Numbered from the stretch's first letter, positions 44,304 through 53,804 are shown. The stretch: 64,000 bases of DNA from Verrucomicrobiota bacterium (GCA_022711435.1 JAKLFB010000006.1:124001-188000); one strand, 5' to 3'. The notes: generated from the sequence alone by a model not told the origin. A program made the numbers and translations.

Positions 44304-45113
44304 CTAGTCCTTGCTCTGCCCATTGTCGCCGGTCCAGCTGAATTCGTTGTGGGGCAGGTTGTCGTTGTTCCACCGCCGCCGCCACTTGTCGCTGGCCGGA
44401 TCGACCACCTCGCGGCGCAGGGCCGCCTCGGCATGCCCGTCGCAAAACATGATCACACACCGGCTGTTGTGGCGCTTGGCCGGCCACTGGTCGGACTCTT
44501 TGGGATCCACGTTGCCGTCCCAGGAGTAATCGGATTTGCTATCCGCCAGCATGATCATGTCCGACGGCTTCCGGACCCGGCTCTCCGCCATCTCGGGCTG
44601 CGAGGGCGGATTGACGTCCCCACCCAGCCCGAGCTGCTGGGCGATGGTGGGGGTCACGGCGCCCACGCCCCAGTCGTTGTAACCGTAACACATTCCTGCG
44701 CCATTGGCCGATGCGCCCAGGAAATCCAGCCTGCCTCGGAGGGATTTGTTGACATTGGTATCCCACCGGAACTCGGGCTTGGTGGCTGGGCACCAGAACA
44801 CCATGCGATTGGTGGCCATCTGCGAGAACAGCCGCAGCGGCCAGACATAGTAAAACTCCGGGACCTTGATGCACCCTGGATAGCGGTGGTGTTCGCCCAC
44901 ATACATGACAGCCGCGATCCCGAGCTGCCGGAGGTTGTTGATGCAGGAAGTCTGATGCGCCTTGGTCTTCGCTTTCGCCAGCGCCGGCAGGAGCATCCCC
45001 GCCAGGATCGCGATGATCGCGATCACCACCAGCAGCTCGATCAGCGTGAAAGCCGCCCTCGCGCGCCCCGCCCACGGCAACCGGCCCAGCCCGCCCATAT
45101 ACGAGTGTCCCAT
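44304..45113 (-). CDS. Prepilin-like protein with type II pseudopilin signal
   Basis: A 269-residue protein with an N-terminal prepilin cleavage and methylation site ([22 protein letters not shown]) and a long hydrophobic helix that continues [17 protein letters not shown]. This is the standard form of the very abundant pseudopilin-like proteins of Verrucomicrobiota, Lentisphaerota and Planctomycetota. The C-terminal part carries the [14 protein letters not shown] segment (the 'DGH' motif) typical of the group. The proteins are thought to be processed by a prepilin peptidase and exposed on the envelope; individual roles are unknown. It is divergent from the exbB operon. Confidence 0.88.
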   Translation of the reverse strand: MGHSYMGGLGRLPWAGRARAAFTLIELLVVIAIIAILAGMLLPALAKAKTKAHQTSCINNLRQLGIAAVMYVGEHHRYPGCIKVPEFYYVWPLRLFSQMATNRMVFWCPATKPEFRWDTNVNKSLRGRLDFLGASANGAGMCYGYNDWGVGAVTPTIAQQLGLGGDVNPPSQPEMAESRVRKPSDMIMLADSKSDYSWDGNVDPKESDQWPAKRHNSRCVIMFCDGHAEAALRREVVDPASDKWRRRWNNDNLPHNEFSWTGDNGQSKD

Positions 45114-45303
45114 AACTATTCAAAAACACAGCCCCCCGGGCTTTGACAATGACAATCCATGGCCTTCATGGCGCGCTGGCCTGGATCAGCGCGTCGCAAT
45201 CCCACTCCCCGGGCAGGCCAGGCTGGCATATCCGCGGCGCCGGGAGGAATCTCGATCCAGCCGAGCTCTTGCCTTTCGCGGCTGATTTGCGATAACAGTG
45301 CGC

Positions 45304-45924
45304 ATGATGCCCGTGTTGCTGTCGTATCCGATGGTCTGGGTGCTGCTGCTGGCCAGCGCGGTCGCCGTGGCCGTGTTCCTCGAGCGGCTGCTCCACTACC
45401 ATCGGGCGCAGATCAACTCGACTGAGTTCTTGAGCGGCGTGCGAAATGTGGTGCGGCGCGACAACATCGTCGAGGCGATCTCGATTTGCGAGGCCACGCC
45501 GGGACCGGTGGCGCGCCTGGTGAAGACGGCGATTCTGAATCGGGACCGCGGCCGGGAGATGGTCCGCGAGGCGGTCGAGGATGCTGGATTGATCGAGGTG
45601 CCCCGGCTCGAAGAGAAGCTCAGTCTTTTGGCCACGATCGCCCAGATCGCGCCCTTGCTCGGCCTGCTCGGCACGGTCTTCGGCTTTATTCGGGTCTTCT
45701 CGGAGCTGCAGAAGGCCGGGCTCACCGCCAACGCAACCCAGCTGGCGGGAGGGATCTGGGAAGCGCTCGTCAGCACGGCCGTGGGGCTGGCGGTGGCCAT
45801 CCCCTGTTACGCCGCCTACAATTACCTCGTCAGCCGAGTCAACGCCATTGTGCTCGACATGGAAAAAGCCGCCACGGAAATCGTCGGCATCCTGACCGAA
45901 TCCGGCAACCCGAAGAGCTCATGA
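45304..45924 (+). CDS. MotA/TolQ/ExbB family proton channel
   Basis: About 206 residues with three transmembrane helices: near the N-terminus (MVWVLLLASAVAVAVFLERLL), and a pair at LLATIAQIAPLLGLLGTVFGFI and ALVSTAVGLAVAIPCYAAYNYLV, the conserved ExbB/TolQ core. With ExbD it forms a proton channel that powers an envelope partner such as TonB. The next gene overlaps by four bases (ATGA), and the third gene of the operon encodes a TonB-like protein. A GTG two codons upstream is an alternative start. Confidence 0.9.
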   Translation: MMPVLLSYPMVWVLLLASAVAVAVFLERLLHYHRAQINSTEFLSGVRNVVRRDNIVEAISICEATPGPVARLVKTAILNRDRGREMVREAVEDAGLIEVPRLEEKLSLLATIAQIAPLLGLLGTVFGFIRVFSELQKAGLTANATQLAGGIWEALVSTAVGLAVAIPCYAAYNYLVSRVNAIVLDMEKAATEIVGILTESGNPKSS

Positions 45925-46364
45925 AGTTTCCGCGCAACGCCCGGATCTTTCGCGGCCAGCTCGATCTGGCACCGGTGGCGGGGGTCGTGTTTCTGCTGGT
46001 GATCTTCCTGCTGCCGCAATCGACGCTGGTGTTGCCGCCGGGGGTCGAGATACGCCTTCCGGAGGTGTCGGGAAAGCCGTTGCCGGGACCCGCCGAGCCC
46101 CGGGCGGTCGTGGCGATGGACCGCCAGGGGCAGATCTATTTCGACAGCCAGCTGGTGGACGCCGGGCAACTGCGCGAGCGGCTCCGGCAGGCGGTCGAGC
46201 GCACGCCGGATCTGGCCCTGATCATCCAGGCCGACCAGGAGGTCCGCCTCGAGTCCTTCTTCCATCTGAGCAAGCTGGCGGGCGAGGCCGGCCTGCAGCG
46301 GGTCTACCTCTCCGGCCGGCCGCCGCTGCCCCCGCCGCCCGCCTCGCCAAATCCAGGGCCATGA
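45921..46364 (+). CDS. ExbD/TolR family protein
   Basis: A 147-residue protein with one N-terminal helix (LDLAPVAGVVFLLVIFLLPQ) followed by a periplasmic domain: LPGPAEPRAVVAMDRQGQIYF and LALIIQADQEVRLESFF, the ExbD/TolR signature. The usual membrane aspartate that carries protons in ExbD (in an 'LVDV' context) appears as DLAPV at residue about 16, one turn nearer the cytoplasm than usual. The C-terminus is a Pro-rich tail. It overlaps the ExbB gene by four bases and the downstream TonB-like gene by four bases. Confidence 0.85.
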   Translation: MKFPRNARIFRGQLDLAPVAGVVFLLVIFLLPQSTLVLPPGVEIRLPEVSGKPLPGPAEPRAVVAMDRQGQIYFDSQLVDAGQLRERLRQAVERTPDLALIIQADQEVRLESFFHLSKLAGEAGLQRVYLSGRPPLPPPPASPNPGP

Positions 46365-47158
46365 CCCAGCCTCCGCCTCAACAAGGCCGTTGGACATTCC
46401 GCCGCTGGGCCTGGTCGGCGGCCATCGTCTTCGGCCTGCAGGTCGTGGCGATCGGATGGCTCGCCGAACGGCGATGGCCGGACCGGCCGCCCCCGGAGCC
46501 GCGCACGGCGCTCGAGCTCCTGCCCGAGCATCTGGCCCGCCAATGGTGGGATGACCTGGATCGGATGACGATGGATCCCACGCTCTTCATCCTGGCTCAA
46601 GCGAACAACTTTTCCGGACCCGCCTGGCGGAACCTCAAGCTGCAAAGACACCAGTACCGCGAGCGTCGCGACGAGCCCTCCCGGTGGACGCTGCCGCCGG
46701 ATCTGCTGGCCCAGTGGCCCCTGCCCCCCGACGCAATCCGGAGCCGGCTCCCGGTGGCATCGCGCGGCCCGCTCCGACTGGCGCAACCGCAGGTTGAATC
46801 CATGACCGTCTCGACGCAATCGCTCCTGCGGATCGAGTCCGGATCCGGCGAGCTGGAGCTGGCCCAGGCCCCCCCGCTCCCGGTCTGGACCGCCGCCGAC
46901 GTCCTCGCGGCCACCACTGTCCAGGTCATGGTCAACCCCGAGGGCGAGCCGTGGACGGTCCAAATGGCCGGCCCCAGCGGATGGGCGCCGGCCGACTCCG
47001 AAGCCCTCCGCCTGGCCGCTCAGCTCCGATTCCGCATCCTCCATCCCTCCAGAGCCGCCGGGCAAGGCTCGGAGGCAGGAGGCCCTCGCGCCGCGAAGGT
47101 CGCATTCCGTTGGGCCACCGTCGCGCCAACCAACACCCCCGCTCCCGCAACCCCTTGA
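46361..47158 (+). CDS. TonB-like energy-transducer candidate
   Basis: A 265-residue protein with an N-terminal membrane anchor (WSAAIVFGLQVVAIGWLAERR) and a long periplasmic part rich in Pro, Leu and Arg, with a C-terminal segment (TTVQVMVNPEGEPWTVQMAG...LRLAAQLRFRIL) that resembles the end of TonB-type domains, where the peptide chain forms a small beta sheet. Placement directly after exbB and exbD supports a TonB-like role, but no TonB box-bearing receptor gene is nearby and sequence similarity to known TonB is weak. Overlaps exbD by four bases. Confidence 0.6.
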   Translation: MTQPPPQQGRWTFRRWAWSAAIVFGLQVVAIGWLAERRWPDRPPPEPRTALELLPEHLARQWWDDLDRMTMDPTLFILAQANNFSGPAWRNLKLQRHQYRERRDEPSRWTLPPDLLAQWPLPPDAIRSRLPVASRGPLRLAQPQVESMTVSTQSLLRIESGSGELELAQAPPLPVWTAADVLAATTVQVMVNPEGEPWTVQMAGPSGWAPADSEALRLAAQLRFRILHPSRAAGQGSEAGGPRAAKVAFRWATVAPTNTPAPATP

Positions 47159-47163
47159 TCCCC

Positions 47164-47388
47164 ATGCCCGCGGAAACGCTGATCTTCGGTTACACGGTTT
47201 CTTTGCTTGCGATCATTTCCGCCCTTGCTCTATATTCCGAACTCATGCGCCGGCGATTCGAGCCGACGTCGAGCGAAGACCGCATCTTTCGGTGTCGAAA
47301 TTGCTCATCGGTCTACACGGACGACCCGGATGTGGAGCGCTCGCGTTGTCCTCAATGCGGGACGCTGAACGAACAAATTAAATTCTGA
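47164..47388 (+). CDS. Small membrane protein with zinc ribbon
   Basis: A 74-residue protein with one N-terminal helix (LIFGYTVSLLAIISALALYSEL) and a Cys4 zinc ribbon (CRNCSSVYTDDPDVERSRCPQCG). It is the last gene of the exbB operon, five bases after the TonB-like gene, and is followed directly by a strong intrinsic terminator. Similar tiny membrane-anchored ribbons occur near other envelope genes in this phylum, but no function is known. Confidence 0.72.
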   Translation: MPAETLIFGYTVSLLAIISALALYSELMRRRFEPTSSEDRIFRCRNCSSVYTDDPDVERSRCPQCGTLNEQIKF

Positions 47389-47397
47389 CGGTTCTTT

Positions 47398-47421
47398 CCC
47401 CGCTGCCGCGGGGTCTTTTTT
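47398..47421 (+). terminator. Intrinsic terminator of the exbB operon
   Basis: CCCCGC-TGCC-GCGGGG forms a 6-bp GC-only stem with a 4-base loop at 47398-47413 and is followed by TCTTTTTT. It lies 10 bp after the last stop codon of the operon. Confidence 0.88.
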
Positions 47422-47460
47422 CCGCGCGCGAAGGGAGGGAAGATCGAACCAGGAGCATCT

Positions 47461-48639
47461 ATGGGAATGTGGATAGGCCGGAACCGGAAAGCGCGGGTCA
47501 CGTATGGATTCGATGAGATCGCCTTGGTCCCGGGGGACGTGACGATCAATCCCAACGAGGTCAACATTGGCTTTTCGATCCCGCGGAAGGACGGCAGCGC
47601 CATCCAGCTGAGCATCCCGATCCTGGCCAGCGCGATGGACGGCGTGACCGACGTCCGGTTTTGCATCGAGATGGGGCGGCTCGGCGGGCTCGGCGTGATC
47701 AATCTCGATGGCATTCAAACCCGCTACGAGCGCCCCGAAGAGCCGCTCAGCCAGGTGCTCAAGGCCGGCAAAGACGAGGTCACCGCCCTCATCCAGAAGA
47801 TCTACACCGAGCCGATCAAGGAGGATCTCATCGGCCGCCGGGTCCAGGAGCTCAAGGCCGCCGGCGCCCTCGCCGCCGTCAGCTCCATCCCCCAGCGCGC
47901 GGAGCGGTTTTCTGCGATCGCCCAGGAAGCCGGCGCCGATCTTTACGTGGTCCAATCCACGGTGTCGACGGTGCGCCACATCGCCACCGAATACAAGTCG
48001 CTGGATCTGCAGGCGCTGACACGGAGCTTGCGCATCCCGGTCATTGTGGGCAACGCGGTCACCTACAGCGTCACCCTGGAGCTGATGTCCTGCGGGGTGG
48101 CCGGCGTGCTGATCGGCGTAGGCCCCGGGGCGGCCTGCACCAGCCGCGGCGTGCTGGGCCTGGGGGTGCCGCAGGTGACCGCCACCGTCGATTGCGCAGC
48201 CGCCCGCGACAAATACTACACCCAGTCCGGCCGCTACGTCCCGATCATCACCGACGGCGGCATGAGCAAGGGCGGCGACGTCTGCAAAGCCCTGGCGTGC
48301 GGGGCTGATGCGGTCATGATCGGCAGCGCCTTCGCCCGCGCCATCGAGGCCCCCGGACAGGGATTCCATTGGGGCATGGCCACGCCGCACGCCAACCTGC
48401 CCCGCGGCACGCGGATCAAGGTCGGCATCAGCGGCTCGCTGCACCAGATCCTCTTCGGGCCAGCCACCGTCGATGACGGATCTCAAAACCTCGTGGGCGC
48501 CATCACCACCTGCATGGGCAACGTGGGCGCCAAGGACATCCGGCGGTTCCAGGAGACGGAGATCATCATCGCCCCCAGCATCAAAACCGAAGGCAAGCTG
48601 TTCCAAACCCTGCAGAGCGTGGGAATGGGCACGCGCTGA
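47461..48639 (+). CDS. guaB3: GuaB3 family IMP dehydrogenase-related protein
   Basis: A 392-residue member of the IMP dehydrogenase/GMP reductase superfamily without CBS domains. It has the opening YGFDEIALVPGDVTINPNEV and the SAMDGVTDVRFCIEMGRLGGLGV segment of the GuaB3 group, and the catalytic cysteine loop GVGPGAACTSRGVLG (Cys226), followed by ITDGGMSKGGDVCKALACGADAVMIGSAFA. Some GuaB3 proteins act as GMP reductases rather than dehydrogenases. The gene starts about 40 bp after the terminator of the preceding operon. Confidence 0.9.
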   Translation: MGMWIGRNRKARVTYGFDEIALVPGDVTINPNEVNIGFSIPRKDGSAIQLSIPILASAMDGVTDVRFCIEMGRLGGLGVINLDGIQTRYERPEEPLSQVLKAGKDEVTALIQKIYTEPIKEDLIGRRVQELKAAGALAAVSSIPQRAERFSAIAQEAGADLYVVQSTVSTVRHIATEYKSLDLQALTRSLRIPVIVGNAVTYSVTLELMSCGVAGVLIGVGPGAACTSRGVLGLGVPQVTATVDCAAARDKYYTQSGRYVPIITDGGMSKGGDVCKALACGADAVMIGSAFARAIEAPGQGFHWGMATPHANLPRGTRIKVGISGSLHQILFGPATVDDGSQNLVGAITTCMGNVGAKDIRRFQETEIIIAPSIKTEGKLFQTLQSVGMGTR

Positions 48640-48665
48640 GCGGGCAACGATCGGAGGGGCCCGGC

Positions 48666-49298
48666 ATGCTGAAGGCTTTGGTCGATTGGTACATGGGAGC
48701 ATTGTCCACCGGCGGCTATCCGCTGGTCGGGCTGCTGATGGCCATGGAAAGCAGCATCATCCCGCTGCCCAGCGAGGTGGTCATACCGCCGGCGGCCCAC
48801 CTGGCCTATCAGCAGAAGACCATGAGCCTGGCTGGCATCGTGGCCGCCGGGACGATCGGATCCTGGATCGGAGCGTCGGTGATGTATTGGGCTGCTCGCT
48901 GGGCCGGCCGCCCGCTGCTCCTGCGCTACGGACGCTACGTCCTGATCCCCCCCGAGAAGGTCTTCGGCGCCGAGCGCTGGGCCAGGCGGTTCGGGTCCAT
49001 GGGCGTCTTCGTGGCTCGCCTGCTGCCCGTCGTGCGGCATCTGATCGGCCTGCCCGCCGGCGTGGTCCGGATGGATTACGCGAAGTACTCGCTCTATACG
49101 GTGCTGGGTTCGTGCATCTGGTGCGCCGTGCTGTGCTGGGTGGGAGTCGCGGCGGGCCAGGACCAGCAGCTGATGGCCGGCCAGCTGCACCGCGTGTCGC
49201 TGTGGCTCGGCGGCGCCGTCCTGGTGTTGGGCGGGATGTACTATTTTCTCGTCCACCGCCACATGAAAGCCGATCCGGCCGATCCGAGCCCGGACTGA
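48666..49298 (+). CDS. DedA family membrane protein
   Basis: A 210-residue membrane protein with the DedA/SNARE-associated domain: MAMESSIIPLPSEVVIPPAAHLAY near the start, GSWIGASVMYWAARWAGRPLLLRYGRY, and RFGSMGVFVARLLPVVRHLIGLPAGVVRMDY, which contains the conserved Arg and Gly-Pro-like features of the reentrant region. Members are implicated in flipping lipids such as undecaprenyl phosphate and in envelope homeostasis. It is followed 12 bp later by a small gene of unknown function. Confidence 0.9.
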   Translation: MLKALVDWYMGALSTGGYPLVGLLMAMESSIIPLPSEVVIPPAAHLAYQQKTMSLAGIVAAGTIGSWIGASVMYWAARWAGRPLLLRYGRYVLIPPEKVFGAERWARRFGSMGVFVARLLPVVRHLIGLPAGVVRMDYAKYSLYTVLGSCIWCAVLCWVGVAAGQDQQLMAGQLHRVSLWLGGAVLVLGGMYYFLVHRHMKADPADPSPD

Positions 49299-49310
49299 AG
49301 GCCAGCCGCC

Positions 49311-49637
49311 ATGAAGACTTTTCGGGAAGCCTTCTGCGATTACTACGCCTGCCCGCCCAAGCGATTTGCCCGGAAAGTGTTTTGGATCGCCCTGCCTGGA
49401 TACGTGCGGCCGCTGGCTGCGATTGTGTGCCTGTTCCACCGGCGGTTCTTCCGGCGGGATTTTGAAGCGATCGAGATCCTGGGCGACACCCGCGATACGG
49501 ACGATTTCACGAACGAAACCGAGAGCCTCTATGACCTCTCTCGCTTCGAGCAGTACTTCCTGCGCCGGCGCCTGAAGCTGAGGATGTCGGGGCGCAAGCT
49601 GCAGGCGTTGCGCAGGCGCGTCTACGAGCTCGAGTAG
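49311..49637 (+). CDS. Small conserved-looking protein of unknown function
   Basis: A 108-residue basic protein not assigned to a family. A hydrophobic stretch (VRPLAAIVCLFHRRFF) flanked by Arg and Lys may be amphipathic, and the middle is acidic (FEAIEILGDTRDTDDFTNE) before a strongly basic C-terminus (FLRRRLKLRMSGRKLQALRRR). It follows the DedA gene and ends one base before the convergent antiporter gene. Confidence 0.6.
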   Translation: MKTFREAFCDYYACPPKRFARKVFWIALPGYVRPLAAIVCLFHRRFFRRDFEAIEILGDTRDTDDFTNETESLYDLSRFEQYFLRRRLKLRMSGRKLQALRRRVYELE

Positions 49638-51356
49638 CTAGGGAAGGATCTCCTGGCGGGAGAGCGCGTCGGATTCCTGCGCCTTCCGTTTGTCGACCAG
49701 GAGCTGGCGATCGGCGGCCAGGATGGCTTCGCACAGCTCGCGCGCCTCGAGGAAGCGCGGCGCCATGACATAATCGGCCCCGGCGGCGTAAAGGGCAGGC
49801 AGCTCGACCAGCGAATCGGTTTGAGCGACGATCCGGGCCCGGGGGTTGATCTCGCGGATCTGCCGAACGAGGCGGACGTTGCTCGTGCCCTTGAGGACGA
49901 TGTCGCTCAGGGTTACCACCACCAGCTCCGCCTGGCTCACCCCGGCATGGATCAGCGTCTCCCGCTGCCCGATGTCGCCGTAGATGACGCGGATCCCACG
50001 GGCGCGCAGACGCGCGTAGACCACCGGATTGAAATCGATGACCGCCAGCCGGGGCAGCCATTCCGGCGCCGCGCGGCCCAGCTCTTCGAGGAGCGAGCTC
50101 GCCGGCTTGTAGAATCCCAGCAGGAACAGCCGCGGAGGCTTCGCCTCGGCCGCTTCCGCCGAAGCATCCTGGCCGAGATCCGGCAGCCGCAGATGGTGAA
50201 GGAGGGCCTGGAACCCGCGAAGCACGTGCTCGGCATACTTGATCGAGTAGGAAGAGGAGACGGCCAGAATCACGAACGCGTAAGCCACGACTCCGCTGAG
50301 GTGGCCCCCCACGTGGGCGGACTGAACCCCGAGCGCCAGGATCACCAGCGAGAACTCGCTCAGCTGGCTCAAGTGGAGGCTGACCAGGGAGCTGGTCCGA
50401 TGCCCCTGCCGCATCAGGTAGAGCGCCGGGAACGCCGTCGCCAGCCGGCTCGCCGCCACAAAGCAGGCCACCAGCACCGCCCCGCCTATCAGACGCCCGT
50501 CCGGCGCCGGAACGGTCATGCCCAGAGAGACGAAGAAGAGCGTCACAAAAAAGTCCCGCAGGCTCGTCACCTTGGCCGACACATCCAGCTGGTAGGGAAA
50601 CGTCGAGATGGCCACCCCGGCGATCAGGGCGCCCATCTCCCGCGACAGCCCCAGCCAGCTGGCCCAGCCCGCCGTCAGAAAACACCAGGCCAGCGCGCCG
50701 ACCTGCACCAGCTCCGGCAGCAGCGCCACCGAGCGAAACAGAGGAGGCAGCACATACCGGCTCACCACGAACGCGCTGGCCGTCAGCAACACCACCTTGC
50801 CCAGCGACCCCAGCAGCAGCAGCGGCTCCGGGTGGAGGAGGCCCGGCTGCAAGGCCAGAAATAGTATCGCGAACAGATCCTGCAGCACCAGCACACCCAG
50901 CGAAATCCGGCCCGGCAGCGTATCGAGCTCCCGCTTGTCGTAAAGGATCTTGACGATAATGACCGTGCTGCTCAGGGCGCAGGTGGCGGCCAGATAGAGG
51001 GTCTCGAGCGAGCCCGATACCAGGGGCGCCCCCACCCACCGAAAGAACGCAAACCCCAGAAGCCCGCATCCCAGGATCTGAACCAGGGCGGTCACGGTGA
51101 TCAGGCGCCCCGCGCGAAGGATCTTCCGCAGGTCGATCTCGAGCCCGATCATGAACAGGAGCAAAATCAAGCCCATCTCGCCGATGGTCTGGATGGACTC
51201 CTCGTGGGCGATCCACCGGAGGCCCATCGGGCCCACAGCATAGCCGCCCACCAAATAGGCCAGCACCAGCGGCTGCCGGAGCACCTGGGCCACCAGCCCC
51301 AGCAGCCAGGCCACAAGGATGCAGACAGCTATGTCCGTGATCAGCTCGCCTTCCAC
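49638..51356 (-). CDS. KefB/CPA2-type cation:proton antiporter with TrkA-N-like domain
   Basis: About 572 residues. The first 380 residues are a Na+/H+ exchanger domain with about twelve helices (ITDIAVCILVAWLLG; PLVLAYLVGGYAVGP; EMGLILLLFMIGLEID; SLGVLVLQDLFAILFLAL). A soluble Rossmann-like domain follows (PRLFLLGFYKPASSLLEEL; AVIDFNP; VIYGDIGQRETLI), but the glycine motif of the NAD site reads GFYKPAS instead of GxGxxG, so nucleotide binding may be altered. The GTG at 51356 gives the usual short N-terminus (EGELITDIAV); an ATG at 51413 would add 19 residues. Potassium or sodium efflux is the likely role. Confidence 0.86.
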   Translation of the reverse strand: MEGELITDIAVCILVAWLLGLVAQVLRQPLVLAYLVGGYAVGPMGLRWIAHEESIQTIGEMGLILLLFMIGLEIDLRKILRAGRLITVTALVQILGCGLLGFAFFRWVGAPLVSGSLETLYLAATCALSSTVIIVKILYDKRELDTLPGRISLGVLVLQDLFAILFLALQPGLLHPEPLLLLGSLGKVVLLTASAFVVSRYVLPPLFRSVALLPELVQVGALAWCFLTAGWASWLGLSREMGALIAGVAISTFPYQLDVSAKVTSLRDFFVTLFFVSLGMTVPAPDGRLIGGAVLVACFVAASRLATAFPALYLMRQGHRTSSLVSLHLSQLSEFSLVILALGVQSAHVGGHLSGVVAYAFVILAVSSSYSIKYAEHVLRGFQALLHHLRLPDLGQDASAEAAEAKPPRLFLLGFYKPASSLLEELGRAAPEWLPRLAVIDFNPVVYARLRARGIRVIYGDIGQRETLIHAGVSQAELVVVTLSDIVLKGTSNVRLVRQIREINPRARIVAQTDSLVELPALYAAGADYVMAPRFLEARELCEAILAADRQLLVDKRKAQESDALSRQEILP

Positions 51357-51507
51357 AATGAGCCACGACAATAGAAGCCCGGCGGCGATTTGGCAACAGC
51401 GACGGCGGAACACCCGATGCCGGCCTCGCCGAGGCCGTCCCCGGCCGCCCGCGAACGCGTCAGAATCGGCTTGCGCGGGCTCCGCCCGCTTCTTATCAAA
51501 GGACCCT

Positions 51508-52749
51508 ATGAAAGTGGCGCGGCATTGGCGCGCGGCGTTGGGATTGGGAATGCTAAGCCTGGCGGCTCCGATTTGGCTGTCGGCACAGATCGATCCCGAA
51601 AAGCGGCGGGTGTTCCAGTTTGGATACGATCTGCCGCTGCGCGGCTACGGTCCGATGTCAGCCTATGCCTATTATTACCACAACCAGCCTGCCTTTCTGC
51701 GGACCAATCTGACGGCGCGGCTGGCGCTGGCGCCGGTCTATCTGGATTCGGAGCTGGGGGTGGCTTCCGCCCTGGGCCCCCAAACCGACCTGGGCATCGG
51801 ATTGGCCGGGGGCGGCTTCGCCGACAGCCATTCCGAGATCCGCAAGGGGCACTTTGAGGACGCCGAGTCGTTTACCGGGCATGCCGCCGAGACAAGCCTC
51901 AGCCTCTACCATCGGCTGAATCCGGAGGCAGCGGTCCCGCTGACGGCCACCATCCGCGCCAGCCTCCATCGGCCCTTTTACGAAAGGGACGATGCCACCG
52001 CATCCGGCTTCGAGCTGCCGCCCGAGGGGATCGAGCTGCGCCTGCGCACTGGCATGCGCCTGGGAGGGCGGGAGCCCTACCTCTTCCCGCGCATGGCGGC
52101 CGAGATATCCCTCTGGCACGAATCGCATTACCGGTCGGCCCACGGCGATTACGGTTTCGGCGGAGACCGCCGAAGGGAAGGCCAGACCCATTTCTTCTGG
52201 GGGCGGGCCATGGCGGCTTACACCTTTCCCAAAAGCCAGCATTTCGCCGAGCTGAGCCTGACCGGCGGCGGGAGCATCCAGGCAGACCGCATGAGCTGCT
52301 TCCGGCTCGGGGGCAACCTGCCCTTGGTGAGCGAGTTTCCCCTCACCTTGCCGGGGTACATGGGACAGGAGATCAGCGCCCAAACCTACGGCCTCGCCGT
52401 GGCGAGATACGTCCTGCCGCTCGATCCGGGCAAGCGATGGGCCCTGCTGATGTTCGGGTCTGCCGCCACGGTCGAATACCTTCCCGGGTTCGAGCAGGCC
52501 GACACCTTTCATCCCGGGCTGGGCGGAGGCCTGCTCTACCGGTCCCCCTCCGGCACATGGCAGCTGGGCGCCGGCTATGCCTATGGATTCCATGCGCTGC
52601 GCGATGGCGAGCCGGGCGCCCACAGCCTGACCGTGGTGGCCCAATACGACCTCGAAGCCCAGCAGCGTGCCGGGATCACTCCCTTCTGGCAGCCCTGGAT
52701 CACGCCCGACGCCTGGCGCGGGATGTTCCGGATCTTGGGCGCCCGGTGA
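51508..52749 (+). CDS. Outer-membrane beta-barrel candidate
   Basis: A 413-residue protein with a Sec signal (MKVARHWRAALGLGMLSLAAPIWLSA) and a mature part made of alternating, aromatic-rich beta strands, for example RVFQFGYDLPLRGYGPM, FLRTNLTARLALAPVY and MAAEISLWHESHYRSAHGDYG. No family was identified. The strand pattern suggests an outer-membrane barrel. An AAAGGA ribosome-binding site precedes the ATG. The stop directly abuts the convergent TIM-barrel gene. Confidence 0.68.
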   Translation: MKVARHWRAALGLGMLSLAAPIWLSAQIDPEKRRVFQFGYDLPLRGYGPMSAYAYYYHNQPAFLRTNLTARLALAPVYLDSELGVASALGPQTDLGIGLAGGGFADSHSEIRKGHFEDAESFTGHAAETSLSLYHRLNPEAAVPLTATIRASLHRPFYERDDATASGFELPPEGIELRLRTGMRLGGREPYLFPRMAAEISLWHESHYRSAHGDYGFGGDRRREGQTHFFWGRAMAAYTFPKSQHFAELSLTGGGSIQADRMSCFRLGGNLPLVSEFPLTLPGYMGQEISAQTYGLAVARYVLPLDPGKRWALLMFGSAATVEYLPGFEQADTFHPGLGGGLLYRSPSGTWQLGAGYAYGFHALRDGEPGAHSLTVVAQYDLEAQQRAGITPFWQPWITPDAWRGMFRILGAR

Positions 52750-53724
52750 TCAGGCTTCCGCCAGCCAGCGCCGCAGCGTCTCCTGGTCGCGCCGCATCGC
52801 CTGCTGGAGGTTCCGGGCAAGCTCCGGGCCCTTGGCCCCGGGCACGGCGTATTCGAAGTGCTGCGAAAAGATCCCTTCGTACCCCATTTGCTTCAGCACC
52901 GCGAAGAAGCGCCGGTCCACATCGCCCTCTCCCAAAGCGACCCATTTGCGGCTGGCCCGATGGTGATCCTTGACGTAGACAACCCCGATATGGGAGCGAA
53001 CCAGCTGGAGCACCGCATGCCAGCCGTCCCCCAGAACAGCGGTCGCATGCCCGATGTCGAACGCCAACGCCAGATCGCTCGCCCCATAGCCTCGGACCGT
53101 CTCGAATGCGTCCCATACCTCGGCGCCCACGTTCCCGCCGCTGTGGTTCTGGAAAAGCCCTTGGATCCCCAGCTCCCGGTTGAGCGCGGCCAGGTCGCGG
53201 AACCGCGCCTGGATCTCCCGCAATCGCGCGGGCACCGCCCGTCGATCCGGCAGGGTGAACGTCCCTAGCCGATAATGCCGGATTCCCAGCCGGGCGGCCA
53301 CACGAAGCACCTTCTCCGCATGCGCGCTCTCCAGATCGGTGATGTGCGTTGTGATCTTCGGCAGGCAGAGGCCGCGCTCCTTCAAGATCGCCGCCAGCCG
53401 CGGCAGATCCTCTTCAACGCGCTCCGGCAGGACCTGCCCGCCCGGACGAACCGGACAGTCGATCCCGTCAAAACCCGCCTCCGCCGCCGAATCGGCGGTC
53501 TGGCGGTAATCCATCCCCAGCTCGTTGTGGTGCACTTTCGAGAAAACCACCAGGATCCGGCGCCGGCCCCCTGGGCCAGCCTCCGCGCCTCTCAGGACCG
53601 GCGCACCCAGCCCCGCAGCCACCCCAGCCGCCGCCACCGCGCGCAGAAAACCGCGACGCGACGCCAGCCCCGTCGAATCGCAAACACATCCCGCAGCTCG
53701 ATCGGATGCAATCGTTGTATTCAT
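52750..53724 (-). CDS. Tat-exported TIM-barrel sugar isomerase/epimerase
   Basis: About 324 residues with a Tat signal (ASRRGFLRAVAAAGVAAGLG) and a xylose isomerase-like TIM barrel. Probable metal-site segments are FQNHSGG, LAFDIGHATA and VYVKDHH, in the order and spacing expected for sugar phosphate isomerase/epimerase barrels. The protein opens ILVVFSKVHHNELGMDY. The start MNTTIASDRAAG is chosen because the Tat motif follows; a longer frame exists upstream. It is downstream of the DapA-family gene on the same strand and may process a sugar or sugar acid. Confidence 0.78.
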   Translation of the reverse strand: MNTTIASDRAAGCVCDSTGLASRRGFLRAVAAAGVAAGLGAPVLRGAEAGPGGRRRILVVFSKVHHNELGMDYRQTADSAAEAGFDGIDCPVRPGGQVLPERVEEDLPRLAAILKERGLCLPKITTHITDLESAHAEKVLRVAARLGIRHYRLGTFTLPDRRAVPARLREIQARFRDLAALNRELGIQGLFQNHSGGNVGAEVWDAFETVRGYGASDLALAFDIGHATAVLGDGWHAVLQLVRSHIGVVYVKDHHRASRKWVALGEGDVDRRFFAVLKQMGYEGIFSQHFEYAVPGAKGPELARNLQQAMRRDQETLRRWLAEA

Positions 53725-53804
53725 GGCACATGCACTGGATCCGGGTCGGCCCGACATCTCTTTCGTTGTTGTAGATGAGATCCTATCACCGATACGCTCC
53801 GGGC

